Below, piece after piece: positions 8,743-16,493 of a DNA stretch of 23,156 nt. The first letter of the stretch is position 1, and the number at the start of each line of letters is the position of its first letter. The notes beneath the pieces were generated by a model, which ran no database searches, had not been told where the DNA came from, and saw only the letters and a program-made list of their open reading frames with translations. The stretch spans positions 1 through 23,156 of the forward strand of contig PATE01000019.1 in the NCBI GenBank assembly GCA_002712305.1. The letters run 5' to 3'. The position numbers were made by a program, and so were the translations under genes. Source of the DNA: Gemmatimonadota bacterium. Its GTDB lineage: Bacteria > Latescibacterota > UBA2968 > UBA8231.

Positions 8743-9297
8743 TCAGGCGGAGGATCGGGCCTCCTCCCACTCCGGCTTGAGGATCGCATAGCAGTACTGA
8801 TCGTGCCACACATCGTCGAAATAGGCAATCTGCTTGTAGTGGGCCTCCTGCCGCATGCCGATGCGCTCCATCATGGCGCGAGAGCGCTCGTTGGCGGCAT
8901 CACAGCGGGCCGTGACTCTGTGCAGGTCGATGGTGGAAAAACAGAAATCGAGCCAGGACACGACCGCTTCGGTGGCCAGACCCTGACCCCGCAGTTTAGC
9001 GCTGAGAAACCAGCCCACGTCGCCCTGTCGGTGCACCTGGCTCTCCACCTTGATGCAGACATTGCCGATCATCGTGTTCGTGGACTTCAGATCCACCGAC
9101 ACGTGGAGATAGTGACCCTCTTCGCCCAGGCGAAGGTCGCGGGCCGTGGTGATGAATTCCCGCGACTGCTCAAGGGTATGAGGGGGGCGGCTCAGATACT
9201 GGCAATGCCCGGGGTGGTTGTCGATCTCGTAGTACGTCTGAAGATCCGATTCCTGCATCCGACGCAGGGTGAGTCGTTCTGTCTCGATGTGGATCAT
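8743..9297 (-). CDS. GNAT-family N-acetyltransferase (RimJ/RimL-like)
   Basis: A 184-residue protein with the GNAT_3 pattern. It opens with IETERLTLRRMQESDLQ, has the acetyl-CoA pyrophosphate-binding loop LRGQGLATEAV in motif A, and ends with the NERSRAMMERIGMRQEA segment typical of RimJ/RimL-type enzymes. These transfer acetyl groups from acetyl-CoA to protein N-termini, spermidine, antibiotics or other amines; the acceptor here is unknown. ATG at 9297 is preferred over a TTG three codons upstream because GAGGG lies 10 nt before it and family members usually begin MIxxETERL. It is divergent from the operon starting at 9563 and convergent with the upstream SDR. No sign of truncation. Confidence 0.92.
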   Translation of the reverse strand: MIHIETERLTLRRMQESDLQTYYEIDNHPGHCQYLSRPPHTLEQSREFITTARDLRLGEEGHYLHVSVDLKSTNTMIGNVCIKVESQVHRQGDVGWFLSAKLRGQGLATEAVVSWLDFCFSTIDLHRVTARCDAANERSRAMMERIGMRQEAHYKQIAYFDDVWHDQYCYAILKPEWEEARSSA

Positions 9298-9410
9298 CGT
9301 CTTCAAACCCTCGGTTGTCCGTCAACGTGGCGCGGCTGGTCCTTGGGGTTGTCCACATGGAAACAAGGGTCGTGCGAGCGTGACAGCAAAAGGCCACGGC
9401 GCCTGATCGG

Positions 9411-9460
9411 TGGGAGATCCCATGAGGCAGTTCTGCCGTCCCGGTTTTCGTCGCAACCGG
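9411..9460. promoter_or_regulatory. Two small inverted repeats in the divergent intergenic region
   Basis: TGGGA-GA-TCCCA (9411-9422) and CCGGTT-8 nt-AACCGG (9441-9460) lie between the acetyltransferase and the five-gene operon. They have the size and position of operator half-sites. No promoter consensus or known regulator motif can be assigned. The surrounding 9298-9562 stretch shows no gene. Confidence 0.25.
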
Positions 9461-9476
9461 CGCATACTACACTTGT

Positions 9477-9524
9477 TGCTCGTCCATTCCGCGAACTGAG
9501 GCGGGAAGACCAGTTCAACGAGCA
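9477..9524 (+). promoter_or_regulatory. Nested stem structure in the leader of the hydroxyacid dehydrogenase operon
   Basis: TGCTCGT (9477-9483) can pair with ACGAGCA (9518-9524), and inside it GAACTG (9493-9498) can pair with CAGTTC (9511-9516). Together they form one long stem with an asymmetric internal loop, ending 38 nt before the GTG start at 9563. Two perfect nested arms suggest a folded leader RNA or a paired protein-binding site. It matches no riboswitch class I recognise. Confidence 0.35.
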
Positions 9525-9562
9525 GAATCCGTTCACGCTGTCATGATCCAGAGAGCAGATCT

Positions 9563-10627
9563 GTGAGAAGTGATCGATCAGACGCACGTGTCGTGCGCCT
9601 GAATGCCGAGATGTTTCCTGTGTCCGAGACGGAGCGCCGGCTTCTCGATCTCTATGGGGTGACCCCCATCGAAATCGAAGCGGCACGACCGGAGCAGATC
9701 ATCCCCCATGTGCGGGACGCAGAAGCCGTCTGTGTCGTGTCGGCGAAGCTTCCAGTGGAAGTCGTGGACAGCCTCGACGCGTGCAAACTCATCTCGCGCA
9801 TCGGCAATGGCACCGATCGCATCGACGTGGCTCAAGCCACCGAACGCGGCATCATCGTATCGAATGTCCCCGACTTCAGCACAGAAGAGATGGCCGATCA
9901 TGTTCTGGGGATGATCCTGTTACTGGGTCGGCAGATTCCGCGAATGCAGAAATACATGATGGAAGGTCGCTTCGCCCAGGCGCGAACCGAATCACTGCAG
10001 CTGCGTCGTCTGTCCAACCTGACTCTCGGACTCGTCGGATGGGGTGACTCCGCCATCGCCGTGACGCGTCGAGCTCTGCCCTGCGGGTTGCAGGTAATCG
10101 CCACCCGTCGTGATCTGAGCAAACCTTCACCTGAGGCCGACGAACTGGGTGTGGAGATGGTGGAGTTGGACGACCTGCTGACGCGGGCGGACTTCGTTTC
10201 CCTCCACCTCCCTCTGTCGGCCGGGACACGTGGGCTTCTGAACCGTCAACGACTGGCGCTGATGAAGCGTGGCGCCTACCTGATCAACGCTTCACGCGGA
10301 GACATCGTCGACGAGCAGGCCCTGGCCGAGATGCTGCACTCCGGCCACCTTGGTGGCGCCGGGCTTGACACATTCGGTGTCATCGAAATCTTCGGCGAGA
10401 CGGAGGGGCCACCCACTCATCCAGTGGTCACCGCCGAATCTGTCATCGCCACACCCCATGTGTCGGCCCTGTCCGTGGATTCCTCGCGGATCGTCGCCAC
10501 GGGCAGTGTGCAGAATCTGGTCTGTGTACTGAACGGCCACATGCCCCCTCCAGATCAGATCGTGAACCGCGATGTCGTCCCGCGTTCGCCGCTCAAACCA
10601 TATGACCCTGCTCTGTTGGAGGAATAG
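9563..10627 (+). CDS. D-2-hydroxyacid dehydrogenase family (phosphoglycerate dehydrogenase-like)
   Basis: A 354-residue NAD-dependent dehydrogenase that interconverts 2-oxo and D-2-hydroxy acids. The substrate-binding half contains ISRIGNGTDRIDV and NVPDFSTEEMADHVLG. The nucleotide-binding half has LGLVGWGDSAIA (about 155-166), where the usual last glycine of GxGxxG is alanine. The active-site residues are seen as Arg245 (NASRGDIVDE), Glu275 and His299 (ATPHVSALS). The start is GTG at 9563; no better in-frame start is nearby and the ribosome site is weak. Its stop codon abuts the next ATG, so it heads an operon with an SDR and E1/E2 genes. SerA activity is not implied: it lacks an ACT domain and the context is catabolic. 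A 2-oxo product or substrate linked to the complex is inferred. Confidence 0.9.
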   Translation: MRSDRSDARVVRLNAEMFPVSETERRLLDLYGVTPIEIEAARPEQIIPHVRDAEAVCVVSAKLPVEVVDSLDACKLISRIGNGTDRIDVAQATERGIIVSNVPDFSTEEMADHVLGMILLLGRQIPRMQKYMMEGRFAQARTESLQLRRLSNLTLGLVGWGDSAIAVTRRALPCGLQVIATRRDLSKPSPEADELGVEMVELDDLLTRADFVSLHLPLSAGTRGLLNRQRLALMKRGAYLINASRGDIVDEQALAEMLHSGHLGGAGLDTFGVIEIFGETEGPPTHPVVTAESVIATPHVSALSVDSSRIVATGSVQNLVCVLNGHMPPPDQIVNRDVVPRSPLKPYDPALLEE

Positions 10628-11449
10628 ATGGCCCAATCACACCCCCTCTTCGATCTGAGTGGACGAGTAGCCCTCGTATCGGGGGCGGCCCAGGGCGTGG
10701 GTCGTGCCATGAGTCTCGCTTTCGCTGAGGTCGGAGCCGATCTGGTGTTGGCTGATCTCAACGAGGAAGGTGCCAGGCAGACGGCCGCTGACATCAAAGC
10801 GCTCGGTCGTCGGGCTGTTGCTGTGGCTTGTGATGTCTCAGATCCCGACCAGATTCGACCCATGTTCGACAGACTCGATCAGGAGTTCGGCCGTATCGAT
10901 GTGCTGGCCAATGTAGCCGGCGGGGAGGTCGCTCTTGGACCACCGGAAGAGATCGATCTCGACGCGGTGGGGGCATCGATGCAGTCTCTTGTCGTCGGGC
11001 GGTTCTGCTGCTGCCAGGAGGCGGGGCGCCGCATGCTTGCCGCTGGGAAAGGGAGCATCATCAACATCGTCTCCATCGCGGGCCTGACGGCACTGGGGCG
11101 CGGCCATGCGCCGTACAGCATGGCCATGGGTGGTGTGGCGCAGATGACGCGAGAACTGAGCACCGAATGGGCGAGTCGTGGGATTCGTGTCAACTCGATC
11201 GTGCTTGCGCAGGTTCTGAATCCGATGCTGCGGGAGCGAATCGAAGCAGATCCTCGCATGGAGGAGCAGTGGCTGCGGGGAATCGCCATGGGACGTCTGG
11301 GCGAGCCCGATGACGTGAAAGGTGTGGCCATCTTCCTGGCTTCCGATGCGGCCCGATGGGTAACGGGGGTCCTGCTGCCCATGGACGGCGGCAATCTGGC
11401 AATGAATGCGGGTGCTTCCTATCCGGGTGGTCCCGGTATCACAGGCTAA
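10628..11449 (+). CDS. Short-chain dehydrogenase/reductase with active-site Lys replaced by Met
   Basis: A 273-residue classical SDR: cofactor loop SGAAQGVG (18-25), acidic LADLN for NAD preference, NVAGG, catalytic Ser149 (NIVSIAG) and Tyr163 in YSMAMGG. The lysine expected four residues after the tyrosine is Met167 (ATG, 11126-11128). The C-terminal signature WVTGVLLPMDGG is intact. The lysine normally lowers the tyrosine pKa and holds the nicotinamide ribose, so classical catalysis should be impaired; the rest of the protein shows no decay. The ATG directly follows the previous stop, with GGAGG 7 nt upstream, so translation is tightly coupled. In the operon it would be expected to oxidise a hydroxyl group near the substrate of the neighbouring dehydrogenase complex. 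Confidence 0.92.
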   Translation: MAQSHPLFDLSGRVALVSGAAQGVGRAMSLAFAEVGADLVLADLNEEGARQTAADIKALGRRAVAVACDVSDPDQIRPMFDRLDQEFGRIDVLANVAGGEVALGPPEEIDLDAVGASMQSLVVGRFCCCQEAGRRMLAAGKGSIINIVSIAGLTALGRGHAPYSMAMGGVAQMTRELSTEWASRGIRVNSIVLAQVLNPMLRERIEADPRMEEQWLRGIAMGRLGEPDDVKGVAIFLASDAARWVTGVLLPMDGGNLAMNAGASYPGGPGITG

Positions 11450-11478
11450 TATTCAAGGCAGCTAAACAAGGCGTGACG

Positions 11479-12450
11479 ATGACGATCTCAACGGACAAAC
11501 TGCTGTCTCTCTATCGCACGATGGTGTTGATACGACAGTGCGAGGAGCAATTGGCTCGCTCCTATGCGGCGGGAACGATTACGGGGGCGTGCCATACGTA
11601 TGTAGGCGAAGAAGCGATTGCCACCGGCGTCTGCGCCCACCTGCGCCACGACGATGCCGTCTTCAGTACGCATCGCGGACATGGTCACGCGCTGGCCAAA
11701 GGTGTGCCACCCCGAGAACTGGTGGCAGAGCTGTTCGGGCGTGAGACGGGTTGTTCGGGGGGGCGAGGCGGAAGCATGCACCTGTTTTCGCCCGAAGTCG
11801 GCATGATGGGTACCAGCGGCATCGTGGGTCCCTGCATCCTGCAGGCGGCAGGTGCGGGTTACTCCTTTCAGCTGCTGGAGACCGACCAGGTCGGCGTCGC
11901 CTTCTTCGGCGATGGCGCCGTCGGCAATGGTGCGTTCCACGAGGGGATCAATCTGGCCACGATCTATGATCTGCCTGTCGTGTTCATCTGTGAGAACAAC
12001 ATGTATGCGACGGAGGTCGCCTTCGCCTACTCCGCACGCAATACGGACGTCGCTGGACGAGCTGCCGGATACGGACTGCACGCGGAACAGGTGGACGGCA
12101 ACGATGTGGTCGCCGTCTACGAAGCCGCCGAGGAGGCAGTGGCGAGAGCTCGGTCGGGTGGCGGCCCTTCGTTGATGGAGTGTCGAACCTATCGAACCCG
12201 TGTGCATGCCGAAGGCATGGGGGAGAGTGGTTATCGATCGCAGGAAGAGATCGACAGCTGGAAAGCGCGTGATCCCATGGTCGCCTTTGCCAAACGTGTC
12301 GTCGAAGCCGGCGATCTGACCGACGCCGATCTGCAGGCCGTCGACGAGGAGATCACCGAGCAAGTTGCTGACGCCGTCACCTTCGCCACCGACAGTCCCT
12401 GGCCAGATCCGGCCACGGTAGCTGATCACATCTACGGGGAGGGCGCGTGA
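11479..12450 (+). CDS. 2-oxoacid/acetoin dehydrogenase complex E1 component, alpha subunit
   Basis: A 323-residue thiamine-diphosphate-dependent E1 alpha subunit. It has the standard opening LLSLYRTMVLIRQCEEQL, the STHRGHGH loop, GGSMHLFSPEVGMMGTSGIVG, and the ThDP/Mg motif GDGAVGNGAFHEGINLATIYDLPVVFICENN (GDG to NN, about 137-168). It acts with the next gene product to decarboxylate a 2-oxo substrate (or cleave acetoin) and pass the acyl or acetyl group to lipoyl-E2. The ATG at 11479 is chosen over an upstream in-frame start inside the SDR gene because AAGG lies 7 nt ahead and the family N-terminus begins here. It lies 29 bp after the SDR and its stop overlaps the E1 beta start. The sequence is nearest in flavour to AcoA-type or lipoamide-PDH E1; the substrate is unresolved. 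Confidence 0.93.
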   Translation: MTISTDKLLSLYRTMVLIRQCEEQLARSYAAGTITGACHTYVGEEAIATGVCAHLRHDDAVFSTHRGHGHALAKGVPPRELVAELFGRETGCSGGRGGSMHLFSPEVGMMGTSGIVGPCILQAAGAGYSFQLLETDQVGVAFFGDGAVGNGAFHEGINLATIYDLPVVFICENNMYATEVAFAYSARNTDVAGRAAGYGLHAEQVDGNDVVAVYEAAEEAVARARSGGGPSLMECRTYRTRVHAEGMGESGYRSQEEIDSWKARDPMVAFAKRVVEAGDLTDADLQAVDEEITEQVADAVTFATDSPWPDPATVADHIYGEGA

Positions 12451-13448
12451 TGGCCAGCGGAGAAATGGCCCGCCGAGAGATGACCTACACCGAAGCTGCC
12501 CTCGAAGCCCTTACGGCTGCCATGGTACGTGATCCGACGATCTTCGTGCTCGGCGAGGGCATCGGTGAACGGGGCGGGAATTTCAACACCACGAAAGGCC
12601 TGTACCAGCGCTTCGGTCCGCGACGTCTGCGTGACACACCGATCTGTGAACGCGGGTTCGTGGGTTTGTGCACGGGCGCTGCCATGACGGGAACACGCCC
12701 CATCGTCGATTTCATGTTCATCGATTTCATCCTTGATGCGGTGGGTGAACTCACCAATCAGATCGCCAAGATCCAATACATGACGAGTGGCCGGCTGAAG
12801 ATGCCCGTCTTGTTGCGGGGTTGTGTCGGTGTCGGTGGGGGGGCTGCGACCCATCACTCAGGCAGCTACTTCCCCTTCTTCGTCAATGTGCCCGGCTTTC
12901 GAGTGGTCGTGCCCACGACCCCCTATGACGCCAAGGGGCTGCTGGCGACGGCGCTGCGTTGCGACGATCCGGTTCTCTATCTGGAGCACAAGTCTCTGCT
13001 CAATGTTCGGGGAGACGTGCCGGAAGAGGACTTTGCCATTCCCTTCGGTGAGGCGCGTGTATGCCGGGAGGGGACGGACGTCACCATCGTTGGCGTGGGT
13101 CCCCTGGTCCCCAAGTCACTCGCCGCAGCAGAGTCTCTTGCAGCGGAAGGGATCTCGGTGGAGGTCATCGATCCGCGCACACTGGCGCCCCTCGACATGG
13201 AGACGATTCTCTCCTCGGTAGGTAAGACGGGGAAACTGCTGGTCGCCGATGAATCCTTCGGACCCTGCGGAATCGGTGCCGAGATTGCAGCACAGGTCAT
13301 GGACCAGGGCTTCGATGATCTAGCCGCCCCGGTTCGTCGCCTCAATGGTGTACACACGCCCACACCCTACAGTCCGCCCCTGGAAGCGGCTGTTGTGCCT
13401 TCCGTCGAACAGGTGGCTGTCGCGGTGCGCGAGTTGGCGGCGGAGTAG
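12450..13448 (+). CDS. 2-oxoacid/acetoin dehydrogenase complex E1 component, beta subunit
   Basis: A 332-residue E1 beta (transketolase-like) subunit. Visible landmarks are REMTYTEAALEAL, VLGEGIGERGGNF, CERGFVGLCTGAAMTGTRPIVDFMF with the conserved ThDP glutamate, PTTPYDAKGLLATALRCDDPVLYLEHK, and the C-terminal IDPRTLAPLDMETI. It pairs with E1 alpha in a heterotetramer. The ATG at 12450 overlaps the alpha stop by one base (TGATG), with GGGGAGGG seven bases ahead, so coupled translation is expected; a GTG at 12447 is an alternative. The loop THHSGSYFPFF differs from the AQHSQSLEAWF form common in pyruvate and acetoin enzymes, which hints at a different substrate pocket. Confidence 0.93.
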   Translation: MASGEMARREMTYTEAALEALTAAMVRDPTIFVLGEGIGERGGNFNTTKGLYQRFGPRRLRDTPICERGFVGLCTGAAMTGTRPIVDFMFIDFILDAVGELTNQIAKIQYMTSGRLKMPVLLRGCVGVGGGAATHHSGSYFPFFVNVPGFRVVVPTTPYDAKGLLATALRCDDPVLYLEHKSLLNVRGDVPEEDFAIPFGEARVCREGTDVTIVGVGPLVPKSLAAAESLAAEGISVEVIDPRTLAPLDMETILSSVGKTGKLLVADESFGPCGIGAEIAAQVMDQGFDDLAAPVRRLNGVHTPTPYSPPLEAAVVPSVEQVAVAVRELAAE

Positions 13449-13455
13449 GGTTAAC

Positions 13456-14667
13456 ATGGCGATCGATGTGGTCATGCCGCGGCTAGGCTGGACGATGGAA
13501 GAGGGCACCCTCGTCGAATGGTTGAAGGATCCGGGGGACACGGTGGAGGCGGGGGACCTTCTGTTCACCGTCGAAAGCGACAAGGCCCTCAACGAGATCG
13601 AATCGATGGATGCAGGTACTCTGCACATTCCGTCGAATGCGCCGGCGGCGGGTGACGTCGTTCCCGTGGGGGCCGTGATCGGCTATCTGCTCGCCGAGGG
13701 TGAACAAGGTCCGCAACAAGTGCCGGCGCTGCCCACGCCAAGCTCTGCCGGTGGCGCAGAAAGTTCGCCCGCTTCCTCCCCGCCGACGGCCGCCCCATCG
13801 GCATCATCGCCTACCGCGGGCAAATCGCCCGCGATCAGCCCACGGGCCCGGAAGCTGGCCAAAGAACTCGGTGTGAGCTGGGAAGGACTCGCCGGATCGG
13901 GTAGTACGGGCCGGATAACCGAAGACGATATCCGCGCCGTCGCCGCGTCAGGATCCGAGCCGCAGGTTGAGGTTGGTCAGTCTGCATCCACAGAAGCGAT
14001 CACCGGTGAGCGCACGCCGATGAGTCCCATCCGTCGGGCCATCGCCGAACGCCTCAGTGCCAGTCATCGCGACGGAGCTCCCGTGACGCTCACGGCCGAA
14101 CTCGATGCGACGGCCCTCGTTGAACTGCGCGAACAAGCCAAGCCGCGTCCAGCCTTCAACGACTATCTCATTCGATTTGTGGCGACTGCACTGGGGCGAC
14201 ACCCCACCCTCAACACGTCGCTTTCGGGAGACGACGTAGTACAGCGCGATGGCATCCACGTTGGTTTCGCCGTCGATACCGACAAGGGTTTGTTGGTCCC
14301 CGTGATCCGCGATGCGAATGGCAAGAGTGTGCAGGAGATTGCGCGCGAGAGTTCGGGCCTCAGTGGCCGGGCGCTGCGAGGTGAACTGTCGGGCGACGAG
14401 ATGATGGGAGGCACGTTCACCCTCACAAATCTCGGTGCCGCCGGGATCGACGCGTTTACGCCCATCGTGAATCCGCCACAGTGCGCCGTCCTCGGTGTGG
14501 GCCGGATCGCACAACGTCCTGCCGTCCACGATGGACAGGTCGTGGCTCGCTGGCTCTGCGTCGTGAGTCTCACCTTCGACCACCGGATCATCGATGGCGG
14601 GCCAGCGGCACGTTTTCTCGCAACGCTGCGGGAACTGGTCGAGGCGCCAGACGCGGAGTCGTCCTAA
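13456..14667 (+). CDS. Dihydrolipoyl acyltransferase (E2) of the 2-oxoacid/acetoin dehydrogenase complex
   Basis: A 403-residue E2 with the three usual parts: one lipoyl domain (1-80) with the lipoylated Lys43 in ESDKA; an Ala/Pro/Ser-rich linker; a peripheral subunit-binding domain (ISPRARKLAKELGV to GRITEDDI, about 125-165); and the catalytic acyltransferase domain from SPIRRAIAERL to the end, including FTLTNLGAAGIDAFTPIVNPPQ and the active-site DHRIIDGG. It transfers the acyl group from lipoyl-lysine to CoA. ATG at 13456 is chosen because AGGG lies 5 nt upstream and the lipoyl domain begins at once; a longer frame into the E1 beta gene is spurious. It is 7 bp after E1 beta and closes the operon; no E3 follows. 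It converges with the amidohydrolase gene 12 bp away. Confidence 0.95.
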   Translation: MAIDVVMPRLGWTMEEGTLVEWLKDPGDTVEAGDLLFTVESDKALNEIESMDAGTLHIPSNAPAAGDVVPVGAVIGYLLAEGEQGPQQVPALPTPSSAGGAESSPASSPPTAAPSASSPTAGKSPAISPRARKLAKELGVSWEGLAGSGSTGRITEDDIRAVAASGSEPQVEVGQSASTEAITGERTPMSPIRRAIAERLSASHRDGAPVTLTAELDATALVELREQAKPRPAFNDYLIRFVATALGRHPTLNTSLSGDDVVQRDGIHVGFAVDTDKGLLVPVIRDANGKSVQEIARESSGLSGRALRGELSGDEMMGGTFTLTNLGAAGIDAFTPIVNPPQCAVLGVGRIAQRPAVHDGQVVARWLCVVSLTFDHRIIDGGPAARFLATLRELVEAPDAESS

Positions 14668-14679
14668 CCCGAGTCGGAT

Positions 14680-15798
14680 CTACAGTCCAAGGATTCGCGC
14701 TGCTGTGCCACCCATGATCAGGGCGAGGTCGTCGGCACTGAGGAACTCGCAGTATTTCTCAATCCAGGCACGCGACTGCTGGTAGGTACAGAATCGATTC
14801 TGGAAGGGCATGTCCGTCCCCCATAAGAGTCGATTCGCACCGACTCGTTCCACCATCTGTTCCAAGGTCGGCCACACCTGGGCGTAGGGATAGTCGAACC
14901 AGTCCCCGATGCGCACGGGGAAGCAGACTTCCAGGCTCAGCTTCGGATTCGCAAAGGGCCACCAGATTTCGTCGGGCAACACGATGCGGTTGTCGGCGAC
15001 AAACAGCCGCCATGGGAAGCCGTGGGTGATGCTGCACGTCGTATCCGGATACCGTTCCATGAAACGGCTGAGGATCTGCAGTTCACCCAGATAGCCCTGC
15101 TGCTGCTGCTCATCGGATACATATCCTCTGCCGAAGGCCGAACCCGTGCTCAGGGTGAAGAAGATGGGCACACCGAGGCCCGTGGCTGCCTCCCAGAATG
15201 GCCGAAACGAGCCGTCGTCCCAGGGCTCGTCACCGACCAGGTAGTGCAGAGGATTGAACTTGATCGCGTGCAGTCCGTCTTCTTCGATGGCATGGACGAG
15301 TTCGGCGATAACGGCATCCGTGTCATCGATCAAACGCCATTCGTCCACGGGCGCCATCGCTTTGAGTCGATCGGGAAACCGTTCGACACATTCTCGCAAG
15401 TAGGTGCTGCCACGACCGAGCATGGGATTGGTGTGCAGCAGCGCCCAGTCGACGCCGGCATAATCCATCTCACCCGTCAGGCTGAAGGGTGTGAACTCGC
15501 AGCTGCGCAGATTAGGCGGATAGAAGTGTTTGGTGTATTCGTCGCCCTCCCAGTTCCACACGACGCGTCCGCGCGGATGATTGATGCGGAAGTTCACATC
15601 AGGCAGGTCGCCGAGAGGACTGCTGCCTGCAGGTGCGACGACTTCGGAGGGCCCAATCTTTCGATCGCCGATGCGGAAGGCGGGTTGGTGGTGCGCCGCC
15701 TGGCCGTATTGCACCCACTTGAGGTGGTCTTCAGCGGTGGCAAACCCTGCAGGACTGTCGGCGGGTTCGAAACAATAGGCGTGGGAATCGACGATCAT
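14680..15798 (-). CDS. Amidohydrolase-2 (ACMSD-like TIM-barrel) family protein
   Basis: A 372-residue protein resembling the metal-dependent amidohydrolase-2 family, which includes decarboxylases and lactone/ester hydrolases. Landmarks are MIVDSHAYCF at the start of the barrel, LHTNPMLGRGSTYL, the strand with IKFNPLHYL, CSITHGFPWRLF with the conserved histidine, and WGTDMPFQNRF with the conserved aspartate near the C-terminus. The first metal motif is normally HxH; here it is His6-Ala-Tyr8, so one ligand is missing. The ATG at 15798 has AGGAAAG about 10 nt upstream. It follows the pseudouridine synthase gene by 20 bp on the same strand and is probably co-transcribed. Its 3' end faces the E2 gene, so a link with that pathway is only possible by proximity. 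Confidence 0.85.
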   Translation of the reverse strand: MIVDSHAYCFEPADSPAGFATAEDHLKWVQYGQAAHHQPAFRIGDRKIGPSEVVAPAGSSPLGDLPDVNFRINHPRGRVVWNWEGDEYTKHFYPPNLRSCEFTPFSLTGEMDYAGVDWALLHTNPMLGRGSTYLRECVERFPDRLKAMAPVDEWRLIDDTDAVIAELVHAIEEDGLHAIKFNPLHYLVGDEPWDDGSFRPFWEAATGLGVPIFFTLSTGSAFGRGYVSDEQQQQGYLGELQILSRFMERYPDTTCSITHGFPWRLFVADNRIVLPDEIWWPFANPKLSLEVCFPVRIGDWFDYPYAQVWPTLEQMVERVGANRLLWGTDMPFQNRFCTYQQSRAWIEKYCEFLSADDLALIMGGTAARILGL

Positions 15799-15818
15799 GG
15801 GTCAAGGCTTTCCTGGCG

Positions 15819-16493
15819 TTAGAACGGGGCAGGCAGGTCGAATTCCAGCCAATGATCATCAACAGGATGATGGAAGGCCAGCTTCGTGCTGTGCAGCATG
15901 AGGCGATCGGCCAATGCCGGGTTGCCATACAGTCGATCTCCGACGATGGGGTGGCCGAGCCCTTGAGGATGAGCCGCGTGGACGCGCAATTGATGGGTGC
16001 GGCCCGTCAGAGGTGTGAAGCGGACGCGAGTTTCATCTCGATCCGAGGCTCCATTTCGATCCAACACCAGCCAATTGGTCACGCCCAGTTTACCATGCAC
16101 CGGATCCAGGATCTGCCGCGGTCGATCGTTGAGGTCTACGCGGAAGGCCAGCTCGATATGGCCGGAATCACCGGTGACGTGACCCTCCACCAGCGCCTCA
16201 TAGGTCTTGGCAACCTGCCGCTGCTCGAACTGACGCGACAGATTGCGATGAGCATCGGGAGTGAGGCCGAGGACCATGAGCCCTGACGTCTCCATGTCGA
16301 GTCGATGGGCAGCCAGCGATCCTTCCGCGTGAGAAAACAGGTCTCGTACGCGATTCACGACGCAGTCGTCCATGTTGGGGGCACGGCCCGGTACCGACAG
16401 CAAATCCGGCATCTTGTCGACGACGACGAAGCTGGGCTCCTGGTGAACGATGGACAGGGGTCGGTGGCGCAGATCGGGGGGTGTGAACTTCAT
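15819..16493 (-). CDS. RluA-family RNA pseudouridine synthase
   Basis: A 224-residue RluA-type enzyme that isomerises uridine to pseudouridine in rRNA or tRNA. It shows the catalytic motif HRLDMETSGL with Asp66, QFEQRQVAKTYEALVEG, and the C-terminal motif TGRTHQLRVHAAHPQGLGHPIVGDRLYG. It has no S4 domain, as in RluA/TruC-like members. The start at 16493 is favoured over an upstream one at 16571 because the ATG overlaps the previous gene's TGA (ATGA, 16490-16493), indicating coupled translation. The preceding gene matches the extra N-terminal half found in longer single-chain relatives, so the two products probably act together. The exact target uridine cannot be read from sequence. Confidence 0.93.
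   Translation of the reverse strand: MKFTPPDLRHRPLSIVHQEPSFVVVDKMPDLLSVPGRAPNMDDCVVNRVRDLFSHAEGSLAAHRLDMETSGLMVLGLTPDAHRNLSRQFEQRQVAKTYEALVEGHVTGDSGHIELAFRVDLNDRPRQILDPVHGKLGVTNWLVLDRNGASDRDETRVRFTPLTGRTHQLRVHAAHPQGLGHPIVGDRLYGNPALADRLMLHSTKLAFHHPVDDHWLEFDLPAPF

Noticed and set aside
11356-11478. In-frame extension of E1 alpha upstream into the SDR gene
   Set aside because: The added 41 residues duplicate the SDR 3' end in another frame and are unlike E1 alpha proteins. A ribosome site and family-like N-terminus support ATG 11479.
13345-13455. In-frame extension of E2 upstream into the E1 beta gene
   Set aside because: The lipoyl domain starts directly at ATG 13456 with AGGG ahead; the extension is out-of-frame E1 beta sequence.
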